DNA of 64,000 nt, taken from positions 73,392,001-73,456,000 of the forward strand of contig NC_071667.1 in assembly GCF_028554725.1 (NCBI RefSeq), read 5' to 3'. Shown piece by piece: positions 1-10,908 of the stretch. Every line of letters begins with the position of its first letter. Position 1 is the first letter of the stretch. The notes under the pieces were generated by a model. The model saw only the letters and a list, made by a program, of their open reading frames with translations. It searched no databases and was not told where the DNA came from. A program made the position numbers and the translations under genes. This stretch comes from Zeugodacus cucurbitae (lineage: Eukaryota > Arthropoda > Insecta > Diptera > Tephritidae).

Positions 1-1182
1 GAACAAGAAGAGTGTGAAACAAGTGCGAAATGAATGAAAGTCTTAGAATGCCAATGGCGTGAATTCCTAAAGAAATTAGCGGTTGCCTGTAGAGCTTCAC
101 CAGAGAGAGAGAGGGTCAAAGAGTGAGCGCCGAGTCGCTGAAATGTTACAAGTGGAAATAATGCATAACCAGTTTAAAATTCTTTTTCTACAATTTGGCA
201 TTCCATTGGCAAAAAGGTCGCACCAGCGCGTTCAATCAGCGCTCGAAATGAATATCGACTGCAGAGTGAACTGAAATGAAATGAAATTAAATGAAAAAAG
301 AAACTCAGCACACAAACTCACTGACTTTAGTGGCGCCCGTATAGACGTTCGAAGCTTTCGCCGAAGCTGCGGCATTATTTAATTGGCTTATTATAGTAAA
401 AGTCGATTGGAATTTTCGTTGCGAATCCCGTCGCTAATTAGAAAAGTTCTCTTTGGCCTTTTTGCTGCGCCAGCAAAAACGTACGGCAACACTAGCAACT
501 ACATTGAAATTACAAAAAAAAAGAAACAAGTTACCCCTTTTTATATATGCGTTAAAATCGAGAAAAATATATGAATTTCGAGCAAGGCGTAAATTTGCCC
601 GCAGCAAAAGTCAAGCGCTTGTCGCTTGTGTAGCGGCATTCCAGGTATTTCTGTTGGAGTTTCCTCACGCCTTTCTCTTCCTTTTTTCTGCGCTCCCATG
701 TACATATTTCGCTTTATTGAGTATGCACTTGTTATCAGCATATCTTACTCCAATTAAAAATTTCTGATTTGTTTTTTTACGCGTTTGTGCCTTTTTGCCT
801 TTGCCTTATCGTCATGCCATCAAGTGGGTTGTGTTTTAGTGTATCCTTTGGCGCATGAAATAAGGATCAATAGATATGAGGAAAATTCTTTTTTTGTTGG
901 TATTTCATATTTGCTTAATTTATAAAAGGAAGCAGAAATAACTACTACAGCTAACTATAGCTAAGTATGGTGGGTCGAGTTGCTTCTTGTTATGGTTGTC
1001 ATGGATTCGTTCTTTTGGAGATATTTTTTTTATCAAAATGAAAGTTGTCTTTTATGTAAGTTTAAACTTAATTTTATCATACAACTGACGACTCAGTTTC
1101 CTAATTTGGTATTCGCACTTCATTTGTTAGTGGCTAAGGCTAATCCTTTGTGATATCATAACTCCAAAGTACGCCTCTTAAT
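1..1182. other. Non-coding DNA, no gene seen
   Basis: AT-rich sequence with runs of A and T and several short stop-free stretches on both strands. None has a recognisable domain, and the longest (453-767, plus) looks like a chance ORF. I see no RNA gene or repeat structure here. Confidence 0.6.
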
Positions 1183-1577
1183 TAGGGATGAAAACATCGT
1201 GAAATGAAACATCGATGGTTCAATGTATCGATGTTTCTTCAAAACCCATCGAAATCAAAAACATCGGCCATTAAAACATCGATACATCGAAACATCGATG
1301 TATTTTTGATCTTATTTTAAATTTAGTGTGAAAAGCTAAGGGATACAGAAGCTATAGCATAAATAAATGAAATGTAGTACGCCTCAAGTTGATACATTTT
1401 ATTTCACTTAGCATTATATGTCTGTTAAAGTTTTTCTCAATAAATAACAGAATTTCAAAACAACAATATGGAAAGTTTTTTCACTGCCATTTCTTTTCGA
1501 TTTTACTTCTGCGTGATAATTGCCCTAGCTTTAGAAAACAGTCGTTTACTCGGCACTGAAGTGGGCACAATGTGTAA
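1183..1577 (-). mobile_element. hAT transposon, 3' end only
   Basis: Remnant of a hAT-superfamily DNA transposon read on the minus strand. The high-coordinate side carries the last codons of the transposase. The low-coordinate side is the 3' terminal region and ends in a putative terminal repeat TAGGGATGAAAACATCG at 1183-1199. Between about 1195 and 1303 the motif ATCGATG or a near match recurs many times in both orientations, as expected of subterminal transposase-binding repeats. The 5' end and most of the gene are missing; they are cut off near 1577-1614, where an endonuclease/RT element fragment begins. Without the partner end I cannot test for the 8-bp target duplication of the superfamily. 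Confidence 0.75.
1455..1577 (-). pseudogene. hAT transposase C-terminal dimerisation domain remnant
   Basis: Translated on the minus strand, this gives a segment reading HIVPTSVPSKRLFSKARAII, then TQK, an in-frame TAA at 1502-1504, and NRKEMAVKKLSILLF before a TGA at 1455-1457. The T-S-V-P-S-x-R-x-F-S-K-A core followed by N-R and L-L-F is the signature of the hAT C-terminal dimerisation domain (hATC), which holds the transposase oligomer together and usually lies at the very end of the protein. A full hAT transposase has several hundred residues; about 40 codons survive here. The internal stop and missing N-terminus make it non-functional. No expressed domesticated gene is suggested, because no open frame continues upstream (stop at 1581-1583). 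Confidence 0.8.
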
Positions 1578-1613
1578 ATATTAATAAGCCTATTTATACT
1601 TATTTATATTTAT

Positions 1614-2237
1614 GTTGACTGTCATAACTTTGAAGTTGTAGACAATTTCGTTTATCTGGGAACCAGCATTAACAACACCAATAATGTCAGCCTTGAAATC
1701 CAACGCAGAATCACTCTTGCCAACAGGTGCTACTTTGGACTGAGTAGGCAATTGAAAAGTAAAGTCCTCTCTCGACGAACCAAAATCAAACTCTATAAGT
1801 CGCTCATTATTCCCGTCCTGATGTATGGCGCTGAAGCGTGGACGATGACAACATCCGATGAGACGACTCTTGGGGTTTTCGAGAGAAAGGTTTTGCGCAA
1901 GATTTATGGTCCTCTAAACATTGGCAACGGCGAATACCGCAGACGATGGAACGATGAGCTTTACGATTTATACGACGACATTGACATAGTTCAGCGAATA
2001 AAAAGACAGCGGCTACGCTGGCTAGGTCATGTTGTACGGATGGAAGAAAACACTCCAGCTCTGAAAGTATTCGATGCAGTACCCGCCGGAGGAAGCCGAG
2101 GAAGGGGAAGGCCTCCACTCCGTTGGAGGGACCAAGTGCATAGTGACCTGGCTTCACTTGGTGTTTCCAGTTGGCGCCAAAAAGCAAAAAGGAGGTGTGA
2201 GTGGAGCGCTCTGGTGGATTCGGCTATAATCGCTTAA
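1614..2237 (+). pseudogene. Reverse transcriptase C-terminal region (5'-truncated)
   Basis: An open frame runs from inside the element to the TAA at 2235-2237. The first codons encode VDCHNFEVVDNFVYLGTSIN, followed by the typical region after the RT palm: KLYKSLIIPVLMYGAEAWTM (thumb side), then RKVLRKIYGP, RRWNDELYDLYDDIDI, RQRLRWLGHVVRM and the C-terminal RGRPPLRWRDQ. The catalytic YADD motif and the endonuclease lie upstream and are absent, so the fragment cannot act alone. No ATG opens the frame; the first in-frame start-like codon is TTG at 1752. It aligns closely with residues about 210-411 of the minus-strand ORF at 18109-19344, and the differences are mainly conservative substitutions. 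It is very likely a dead insertion. Confidence 0.8.
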
Positions 2238-2253
2238 AGCGGTTCCTACGCCA
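1614..2253 (+). mobile_element. Endonuclease/RT non-LTR element, 3' fragment (copy A)
   Basis: 5'-truncated copy of a non-LTR retrotransposon. Similarity to the longer copy at 18094-19580 starts at 1614 (VDxHNFEVVDNFVYL in both) and ends at the shared tail CTACGCCA at 2246-2253. The copies then diverge, here into an AT dinucleotide run. Such 5' truncation is typical of target-primed reverse transcription. The 3' UTR after the stop is only about 16 nt and forms a small hairpin around the stop codon. I place the element in the RTE-like group often annotated as craniofacial development protein 2-like; this comes from motif recognition, without a database search. Confidence 0.8.
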
Positions 2254-3639
2254 AATATATATATATGCAATATTTGAGCATCTAATACTTATTGATTTCC
2301 CCAAAAATCTTAAATTCATTAAAATACATGCATTAGTAAACACGTTAAAGCCCTCACGAAATTCCATCAACCTCCGCTTAAGCATGTGTTTGCAAGTCTT
2401 TTCCACATCTTTCGAAATTTTAATTTCAGTTTGTGTAACACAAGATGCTTCGCGAAATGTTTGCACTTGTGAATTTTGTAGTAGTTGCATGCTTTTTATA
2501 CATTTTTGCACCAATTTTTTCCACATTTTTTCACTCCTTGAGTGATGCGAAACCGCAGCAGCGTTGAGCTCTTTGCCAAACAACGCTTGAGTGCCTCACT
2601 TAGCGAGCTTTAAATTTATGTAAATATTCTTGTTTATCCTCGAAGAGAGCCTACACACAGATGTGTGTATGTGCATAAATATTTGCACACACTAGGGTAT
2701 ATTAACACGCACACACATACAAACCTATGAAATGAAAATGCCTGTGTAAATACACCAAATTTTTAATGTAACATTTCACATGAATTTTGCTACATTTTAT
2801 GTATAAATATGTGTTTACTAGCATATACTCGTATGTAGTTATGTAAATGGTTTGGTATGCTAATATGAAGAAAAAAATCCAATAAGAATTTCTGAAGTGA
2901 ATGTGCGCTAATGTATAAATAGACACACATTAAAAATTTTGAGTAGGCTTAAAATAGCATTCATATACACATATTTAATATCTATACATATATAATTATG
3001 AATATTTTATAATTTGTGGGCTTAAGTTTAAGTTTTAGCAGGGGTACGCTTGCTGAAGTTGTACAAAATTGGTTTACATTCAAGGCCTGGGTTTAAGTGA
3101 GGTTGAAGATATACATATGTATAATTGGTTGGATAAGGAAGACGCAGTTTCAAATGTGATGGATGGGAGCTATCAAAATGACACATTATCGAGGTTCAAT
3201 TATCAATTCAAAGAAGTAGAGGCCAACATTAAAGGTTAGATTAGGGAAGCTTCTGTCTCTCGAGCATATTTATATAAAAATAAATATCCAAACAGCTGAT
3301 TTGCGGAGCACCGATCGTAAGTGATAGAATTGTCTTCACTTAATTTGACAAAATTCCAGTAGAGATATTGAAGTAAAATGTCTGAAGTTAATACCGAATT
3401 GAATAAAAGTGCTACTTTGGTCGAAGAAGGAGTTAAGAAGTAATGTATTCTCCCGACGAACAAATCTAACGCGATGTCCATCTTAGCATGTGGAGCAGAA
3501 ACGTATAAAATATTGCAAAAAGAGAGAAAATGTTTATTCAAATTTATGGATAAGCAGCTTAACATATAAATCTTGTGGAATTATGAGGTGTTCGAACTTT
3601 ATAATGGCATTAAGCGATGGGTTTCAAAATTAAAAAAAA
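2254..3639. other. Non-coding DNA with short microsatellites
   Basis: AT-rich spacer. It holds an AT run next to the retroelement tail (about 2256-2268), a weak TG/CA patch around 2655-2725, and scattered TATG-type simple sequence. No recognisable protein, RNA or mobile element. Confidence 0.55.
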
Positions 3640-4408
3640 TTGGGTATTATTAAATAGTGCAATATGTTAAATGTTAATTAAAATATTATCCAAAAATATC
3701 AAATCAATCCGAGTAATATCTGGTCTGTAAAGTTACACTCTATAACGATTTGTATGTCGAAGGTATTATTGATTCACGCTTTCTAAATATTGATTGACAA
3801 AATAGTTTTGATAAAGGGATATAGGACCGAAATTCGATCCAAATAATACCTAGTTAGACTGAATACTAATACTATCATACCGAGTTTTCACAAAGCACAC
3901 AATCGCAAGTCTGTAATGGTAGCCCTATTTTTGCAAATTAATACATTGAACAAAGTACATCTATCGACCGTCTTGGTATCCATTGTGGAGCCTCTCAAGT
4001 AATCAATATTCGCCAAAAAGTGCTAACTCTATTTTTACGGCAAAAGCGACCGAATTTTGGCTCTAAAGCCTCTATGAAAGTGTCCAAATCACAACCCGTT
4101 GTGGTCCGTTTTAAGGGTATGACTCGACACCCAAATATGGAATCGTTGAAGAAAGCCCTTGTCCGTGCACTAAATGCGTTTCGCCGTCTCGCGATCGATG
4201 AGTGGCCAAATCGTTTCCAGTCATGCTGGAAGGCAAAAAGGAAGTCATTTCAAATAAGTTGCAAATTTAATAAAAAATGTGTATTCATTCTTCGATTCTG
4301 CTGTGTACCAGTATTTATGAATGGACTAATCCAATTTTATTATATTTCCCGCAACAGTTTCAAAAAATGCTTTTAACAAATATTTTTTTTTAATATAGTA
4401 ATACCCAA
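3640..4408 (+). mobile_element. Tc1/mariner-superfamily element remnant with putative TIRs
   Basis: A transposase C-terminal fragment (4122-4254) lies between two 16-bp inverted sequences: TTGGGTATTATTAAAT at 3640-3655, and at 4393-4408 a stretch whose reverse complement is TTGGGTATTACTATAT (14 of 16 identical). The bracketed unit is about 770 bp, shorter than a complete 1.3-1.7 kb element, so it would be an internal-deletion derivative. Flanks are A-rich on both sides and I cannot define a TA duplication. The coding similarity supports the superfamily; the exact ends are tentative. Confidence 0.4.
4122..4254 (+). pseudogene. Tc1/mariner-like transposase C-terminal fragment
   Basis: The plus frame reads TRHPNMESLKKALVRALNAF, then RRLAIDEWPNRFQSCWKAK. 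The pattern P-N-x-E-S-L-K-x-A-L-V-R, followed by W-P-x-R-x-x-x-C-x-x-A-K, matches the C-terminal end of IS630-Tc1-mariner transposases, after the third catalytic acid. The catalytic core should lie upstream, but the 3.65-4.1 kb stretch shows no readable DDE motifs, so the fragment is inactive. It sits in a 118-codon stop-free frame opening with GTG at 4020, probably fortuitous. Identity rests on this short C-terminal pattern only. Confidence 0.45.
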
Positions 4409-5639
4409 AAAAATTTAACCTAATTTGCAATATTATAAAAAAAATGTCATACAATAAATATAGTTAAAAATAAATAAAAATCTGAAAGCAAAGCAAACGA
4501 AATTGCAGCAATAAAAAATTATTAAAGTCTTCCCATAAAGTAAATCTAATATTTGGTGCACTTTCGCTGAATGTGTCGCAAGCTTTTAGCGCACACTGTA
4601 CGAGTACTTGTATATTGTATTTGCATACAAGCATTCTCGCTGCGCTGTAATGCCAACAGTTGCAGCAAGCCAAGCGCATGACAACATTTAGCACGAGCGA
4701 TGCTCAAATAAAATAGACAGCTAGCGCTAGATAGAATAAATAACGGCACATAGCACACCTATCTGCAAAGCACTTGCAACATCTTCAGCGAACAACGCCA
4801 CGTAAGCGAAATATTCTAGGTCGCCAAATAAAATCAGCGACACCTGAAAAAGCAGGCGAGCTCAAGCTCACATAAAAAATGCAGCACTCTTTCAGGGCCA
4901 CATACACACATAGATACACTCACATGGGCATGAGTACACTTAGTGGCAGTGCTCGCTTCAGTTAACGGAAATGAAATGCGACAATGCTAGAAAGTGTTGC
5001 CCAAACGAAAATAACTGTACATATGTACAGCTGGGAATGCATTGCGCGTATAAATAAAAAATTGCCACGAGAAAAGTGAAAACGGAATCGCCAACGAAGC
5101 GCCACATCACCCACACACACACAAACAAATATTTGTGTACCCTTGTGAGTGAGAGTACACGTCAGCAACGCCTTCGTGTGCTGCTTCACCGCCGCCAACT
5201 TCAGCACAAGTGCAGCGTCATGCCGCTCCGGCTGCTGAAATATTTAACGCCACACTTCCATATCCTGTTTATGAATTGCTTTTGATAGTTTTTCACACAA
5301 CGCCTTCGCCTTAAAGTGGGGGTCGCATGCCATAAATATTGCAATGCGCCGCCGTAGGTGTCGCCAAACCAACATCAGCGTCAGTTGGGTCTACTAACGC
5401 GAAACCGAAAAAAAGCATTTTGCAAGTGAAAGGTGACAAATAAAATATTTATGAAAAACAATGTTTGCGGGAATGTCAGCTGTTCGCTTTGGTTTCAAAA
5501 TAAATGTTTGTTATATAGGTGCAGCGCCCTGAAGTAGGCAATGTCATTTGATTTGACTCTAAAGATATTTGTAAATGTGCTTAATCTCACTGGCATTTAG
5601 TTAGATATACTTATTTTCTTATAACCAAGTTAATATCAA
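4409..5639. other. Non-coding DNA, slightly GC-richer
   Basis: No recognisable gene. From about 4550 to 5400 GC content is higher than in the flanks and there is a short CA run near 5105-5125. Overlapping ORFs on both strands (4962-5207 minus, 5076-5285 plus) follow that repeat composition and show no domain. Confidence 0.5.
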
Positions 5640-6180
5640 GCAATTAAATTATTACAAACAGATACTTTCTTTAAGGAAATTGAAAAACTTAACAGGTGGC
5701 ATCTCTCTTTTTTTATTTTCAAAGTAAGAATTTTTTCCGATAATAAAACTAAATATCGAAAATTAATGCCTTAACAAAACACTGCTGTTAAGAAAAGTAT
5801 TTACTACGTGAAAAAATTAAATTAAACAGGTGGCAGCACCCTCCTTTTTTATTTTAAACATATACATTTATTTTTATACCAAAACTGATTTTTTAGGGCA
5901 CTTTCTTTTGTTAAATAAAAAATAAATAAACTAATTAAATAGGTGGCAACTCTCTTTTTGTTTTAAAAACGTAAACTTTTATTTCGACATTTAATTTTCA
6001 TAAGTAAAAAAATTAAATAAACTGCTATTAAGAAAAGTACTTACTTTGAGGAAATTGAAGAAAAAAGTAAAACAGGTGGCATCTCTCTACAATTTTTTTT
6101 TATTTAAATATAATAATTAATGTAAATATTTTTTTTCAGAACGTGAAAAATTAACAAAAACTTACTTTTAAGCACGGTAT
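5640..6180 (+). repeat. Four-unit degenerate tandem repeat (about 113-134 bp unit)
   Basis: A core like AACAGGTGGCATCTCTCTT recurs at 5691, 5825, 5938 and 6071, so unit lengths are 134, 113 and 133 bp. Before each core lies a related segment (CTGCTGTTAAGAAAAGTATT or AAGGAAATTGAA type), and after it a T-rich stretch then TTTTAAA. Copies are well diverged, indicating age. The same core in reverse orientation (GAGTTGCCAC) appears at 26948 and in an array at 46206-46510. Confidence 0.75.
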
Positions 6181-6800
6181 TTCCTTAAGAGCTCCACTAC
6201 ATCCGCAATAAAATCAACGCTTAAATATCCTAAAACTTTCAATACAAAAACCAACTAATACCAGAAACCCGACTAAGCTACTCACCACTTCCGTCAAGCT
6301 ATTTACTTTCCTTTCGCACCTTAATATTTGTTTTTCGCCAACACTTAGAGTGCACACACGCCAAGCGGCGCAAAGTTCGCGAGCGCGTTTCACTAAAAAT
6401 ACATAAAAAACTTTTCCAATATATCTGCTTACACTACCGGTTCAATATTGCCGCGAACTTCAAACTTTGACTAACCACCGCTGCACACACGAACGTACGT
6501 ACGCGCTTAAGCGCAGTGGCAGGACCAAGTACTTGAGGCACCTTGCCGCTTTGTTTCTGTTTTTGTTGGTGTTGGTTGGTGAAATGGTTTTTTGTTTTTG
6601 TTGCCGTGAACTTTCCGCTTTGGCACCTTCTATTTTTTTGCAAAGCCTAAAAATAATTCTAGCTCGTGTGTGTGTCACTGCTTCGACTGAGTTCGGTTGT
6701 TGCATGCCGGGCCATCAACCAATCAACAGCCAAACGCCATCAGCGCTTAAGTGACTTAAGCTGGGGCGGCTGCTGGCTGCTGTGTAAGACCGGCTGAATT
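6181..6800. other. GC-richer patch, possible promoter/leader on the minus strand
   Basis: Base composition changes here to a GC-richer sequence with CpGs. A 12-bp perfect palindrome GCGCTTAAGCGC at 6503-6514 overlaps an ACGTACGTACG palindrome at 6493-6503. On the minus strand there is a good splice-donor match, GTG|GTGAGTAG, with the exon ending at 6286. ORFs on both strands here are unconvincing. A non-coding first exon is possible but unproven. Confidence 0.25.
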
Positions 6801-9800
6801 CGCTTTTATCTTGCTTTTTGTTTTTTTTCATCGATTGCTTTTGTTTTTGTTGCGAAGTTTTCTTTCTTTTTTTCCGTGCTTTGCCTGATGACATTAGACA
6901 TGCCCGATACTTCACTCGACACACTCCCTTCGGGCGGCATAAGTTTTGTCGAACTGCCATGTCAATTTACCATGTGAAATTTGTTTGTTGTGTTGTTGTT
7001 ATTGTGCATATCTCTGTTTTTTTGCGCTGTTTCTTACCCGTCTAAGTGTTCCTGTGCTCTTCCTTTTTGAGCGTTCTTTGCTTTCTATTTTTTTTTTTTT
7101 TTGCGTTTGAAAACTTTTCGATTTTTTACGCTGCCTAAATACCCGAAAGCCTACGAGTGTATCCGGGCGTGTGTGTGCGCTTGTTTTTGTCCTTTGAGTG
7201 CCGGAACTTATAAGAGGCGAGAGTGCTGGGTGCTTGCTGGAATCCGTGTGGCCAATGACTTTTAATCTTTTAAGTAGGCTTAATCTATTAAGTGATTTAG
7301 TTGGTAACTTTTCTGCATTTCGAAGTGAAATTTTTCGGGGCGTATGCACACTCACTCACTGTATCGCTGCTGTGAAGCAATTAGCTTAAATTTGCTGATC
7401 TGCAGCTCTGCTCAATTTCTAACGCATTTTGGCATCAAGCTATTGGCATTTGAAAGTTTCATATGCTTTTTTAACACACAATATGTTTAGCGACACATTC
7501 GTGATAAAGAGAGTTGATGTATTTTTTGAAAAAAAAAAAAGAAAATGTAAGCTTTAAGCTCGATGAAAGGTACATGTATTTCATAGTGTCTGGTATTTAT
7601 ATAGATGATTCATATATTGTACAATAGAAAATGACAAAACTGACAAGACTTGTCAATATGAGTGAATTGAAATTTTATTAACGAGATATCCTGAAATTTA
7701 TAAAAGTGTATTCGGTGAAAACTCACATTTTCCATACATTCCCGATGAAAGCTCTTATTTCGTGGTGTATCATTAGCTTTTTTCAATTTCGAGGTGTTTT
7801 TATATACACAATGCTGCGCTATATCGACTATATTTCCTTTCTTTCAATCCAATTTTGTTTTCATATAATTACCGATTACTTTCTGATATTGTTCTACTTC
7901 AAAAGTGTGGTCGAAAATTGCTACAAATTTATATTCTATAAGATTATTAATAAGAAATGAATTCTTGTACATAAAGTTATTTGCAAACCCAAAAATTGAT
8001 CGAGAAAAATAGATATTGAGTTATTTATGAAATCAAAACTATCAGGATAATGAGCTGAATACTAACTTTTATTATTATGCTCATAGTAAGGATGGAATAA
8101 AAATATTCAGAATGAATCGGAGCCCTACTTTCTTCGAAGTTTACTGTACATGTTTCATGGGACCACACTTAAATGAAGTATAGGTAACCATGTCCATCCC
8201 TAGACAAAACTAAGGGTTAAACTAGTTCACACAAGGTGACATTAAAGTTCAATATAGGGACTAAGTTAGTGGCCAGTGAGGTAAACCTCGAGACCAAGTA
8301 TGACAAGTCAAGAAGTCAAAGAAATTCGGGGTAGGGTCAAGGAAGTTCATCGTAGAGCTTTTGTGTGATTAAGGGATCAACCGAGTTCCCCTTAGGGGTC
8401 AAGGGAGATCCACGATGTAACTTCATTAGTTACGGTATACAAAAAGCAAAAGTTTTAGACGGTGGACGAAAGATTGAAACAATACATAAAGGGTGCTTGA
8501 GCCTTCAGTTTGTCTTTTTCTATTTCTAGTGTGTATTAAAAAACAATGTAATTTTAAGGAAAGAGTATATATCTCTGAACAAAAAATGAAAGGAAGAAGT
8601 GAGTGAAGTGAGCACAAATCAAATTTGGCAGCTCAAAATGAGAACCAAATATAATTTCACTTCATAAGGTAGGGGAAATATATAAAGATACAATCATTCA
8701 AGCAGAGATATGAAGACTTCTCGCAGATTCTATACAGTTAAAAGGGCAAATATATATGCTCGAGTATATTTGCAATAAATGTATTGTGTATGCATTTCAG
8801 CAGCAATATCTTTCCACGGTAAAATTCTATTTATATACGTAGAGGCACATATATTGCTATATAAATATATGTATGTATGTCGGTAGGAATGTCTACACGT
8901 TAATGCCTACCGCAAATAAGCAATGAAATTAACCATTATAAGCCAAGAAATCAACTTAGAAACCAAAATTAAATTGTATTAGAGGCAAATAAATCCACAC
9001 TCCACCTACAACAAAAGCCACGCGAGCACGAGCACTTTTCCCCCCTCTACACACCCACCGCACCGACCAATTTTTATTTCGCCGAACTTTTGGTCGTAAA
9101 AAAATTTTCGCAATTTATTTAAAGTACACAATTTTTCTTGGTGTCAGCCATTTGATGAAGCAAACATTTCGCATAGAAAATGAAAATGTGGAAAAGGAAA
9201 CTGCAAATAATTGACATTGATGTGCGAGCTATTGTTGGCATTCAGTCATTGAGGCAGCCAACAGCAACACGAAGATTTGTTGTTTTTGTGTTGGCATTTA
9301 ATTTTCTCTTATACGAAATTAAGTGCCAAAGTTTCGACGACACGTATTTATGCGCAAATGAAAGCTTCGAAAGTAACTGTACAAAGATGCGGCTACTACC
9401 GCTGCAGCGCTTCGTTGCGTGGCAAAGTTTTATTGCAAATCAGTTTTTAAATTAACTCAAAAATTTGCAAATGCGATTGCTTTAACATTTGCCTTGAGCA
9501 TAAATTGTACACGCTATGTTTGTACCGTTAGAATTTGTTACCTTGTTGAGCTTTCGGGTATATCTCTACAAGCACATCTAATGTAATTTGGTGCGCTTAC
9601 AATCGAACTTTCACTGTTTTGTGTCGGTTATGATATTTGTTGTGGTTAAACTTGCATTTTGTGTAAGTGGATTATGGATTATAGGAGAAAGTAAAAGTAA
9701 AAGTTTTGTGCTTACGAGCAGACTCATTGGATTTTTAATAAGGATTTAGTTAGATGATGAAATTGACTGGATTAAATGCGAAGCATTTGCTTGTTAAGAC

Positions 9801-10537
9801 ATAGTTTGAGATCATAGAAGAACTTCGAAAAATTTATAACATACAGATAAAAGTGCTTATATTCAACGAATACTAGATTTTCTTAAGCTTAGTGAGTGGT
9901 TAGTTTAGACTTAAATATATAATGATTACGTTTAGTTTTTTTAAATAGATAGAGACGAGTATTTGCCTTAGTGTCTGAAAATATTTCTCAATACCAAGAA
10001 TTAAAAGTTGGAAATCTCTCTTAGATTAAAATTCGCTTCAAAGCCTTGTCATTTTGAATCATAAAAGCAAATGTGATATTTTTAGAACAAAAAGGGTACA
10101 TAACTTAAGTAAAGAATTATTAGACGTATCAATCAGAACTTATATTGTTTTCATTAAAATGCTTCAAAGAAGAAGTCTTCTTGCAATGAGGCAGAATACA
10201 ATTATTATATCCTTAAAGTTCATAGAACTCACTCCCCTCAAATGCGGGCAGTTTAGCGATCCTGAGATAAGTTACCGAAACAAGATACCAGAACAGCTCA
10301 GAATAAAGTCTATACTGGAGAGGCCCCATTTCGAAAATTATTATTTTTACCCACCCCAAAAAGACTATCTCAACTAGAGTGGAACTAACTCTCGATAAGT
10401 TCAAGTTAGCATAAGTCAAAGACACTAATCAATGAAGAACGGAAAGTGATTGGAACTGAAGAATATGTCCAAATTGAATCGAAAAATATTTAAAACCGGA
10501 TTCAGCCCGCAGTTAACCGTCCGACCGTTTTCGCGCC
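6801..10537. other. Non-coding DNA, no gene seen
   Basis: Starts T-rich (poly-T at about 7087-7102), then ordinary AT-rich sequence. At 8200-8410 there is a loosely repetitive purine-rich stretch (GGTCAAGG, GGGATCAA, GGGGTCAAGG), too weak to define a unit. ORFs at 9180-9455 and 10054-10377 show no domain or signal that I recognise. Confidence 0.5.
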
Positions 10538-10908
10538 ATGATAACCGACTATTTGATGACTGAAATTGAAGCTCGTTATCTCCGCGACATTTGGTTTCAA
10601 CAAAACAGCGCCACTTCCTACACATCACATGAATCAAGGGATTTATTGTGAGAAAACTTCGGTGAGCAGATAATTTCAAGTTTTGGCCCAGTTGATTGGC
10701 TACCAAGATCGTGTGATATCACATATTTTGACTTTTTCCTGTGTGGATATGTGAGATCGAAGTCTAAGCGGATAATCCCGTTTCGATTGAGGCCTGCGAG
10801 CACAACATCACGCATAACATTCGCGAGTTACAAGTCAAAATGCTAGAACGAGTCATGGAAAATTGGACTCAAAGAATGGACCATATGGGGACTTTAACTT
10901 TTTTATGA
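10538..10908 (+). pseudogene. DDE transposase (IS630-Tc1-mariner superfamily), broken
   Basis: Frame 1 from an ATG at 10538 gives MITDYLMTEIEARYLRDIWF, then QQNSATSYT, an in-frame TGA, then ENFGEQIISSFGPVDW and RSCDITYFDFFLCGYV. After about 10770 homology continues in another frame from 10777: PVSIEACEHNITHNIRELQV, then KMLERVMENWTQRMDHM, to a TGA at 10906. These match the C-terminal half of a fly/ant mariner-type transposase whose usual motifs are WFQQDGA and RSCDLTPLD. The second catalytic Asp is Asn here (QQNS), and there is a stop and a frameshift, so it is dead. The N-terminal DNA-binding domain is absent and I see no TIRs. A related fragment sits at 46731-46992. Confidence 0.75.

Noticed and set aside
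1807..2187. 126-codon minus ORF opposite the retroelement fragment, and similar plus ORFs at 18137-18539 opposite copy B
   Set aside because: Shadow frames of the RT C-terminal coding sequence; they recur wherever that family is present.
8200..8410. Loose repetition of GGTCAAGG-like words
   Set aside because: No consistent period or unit could be defined by eye.
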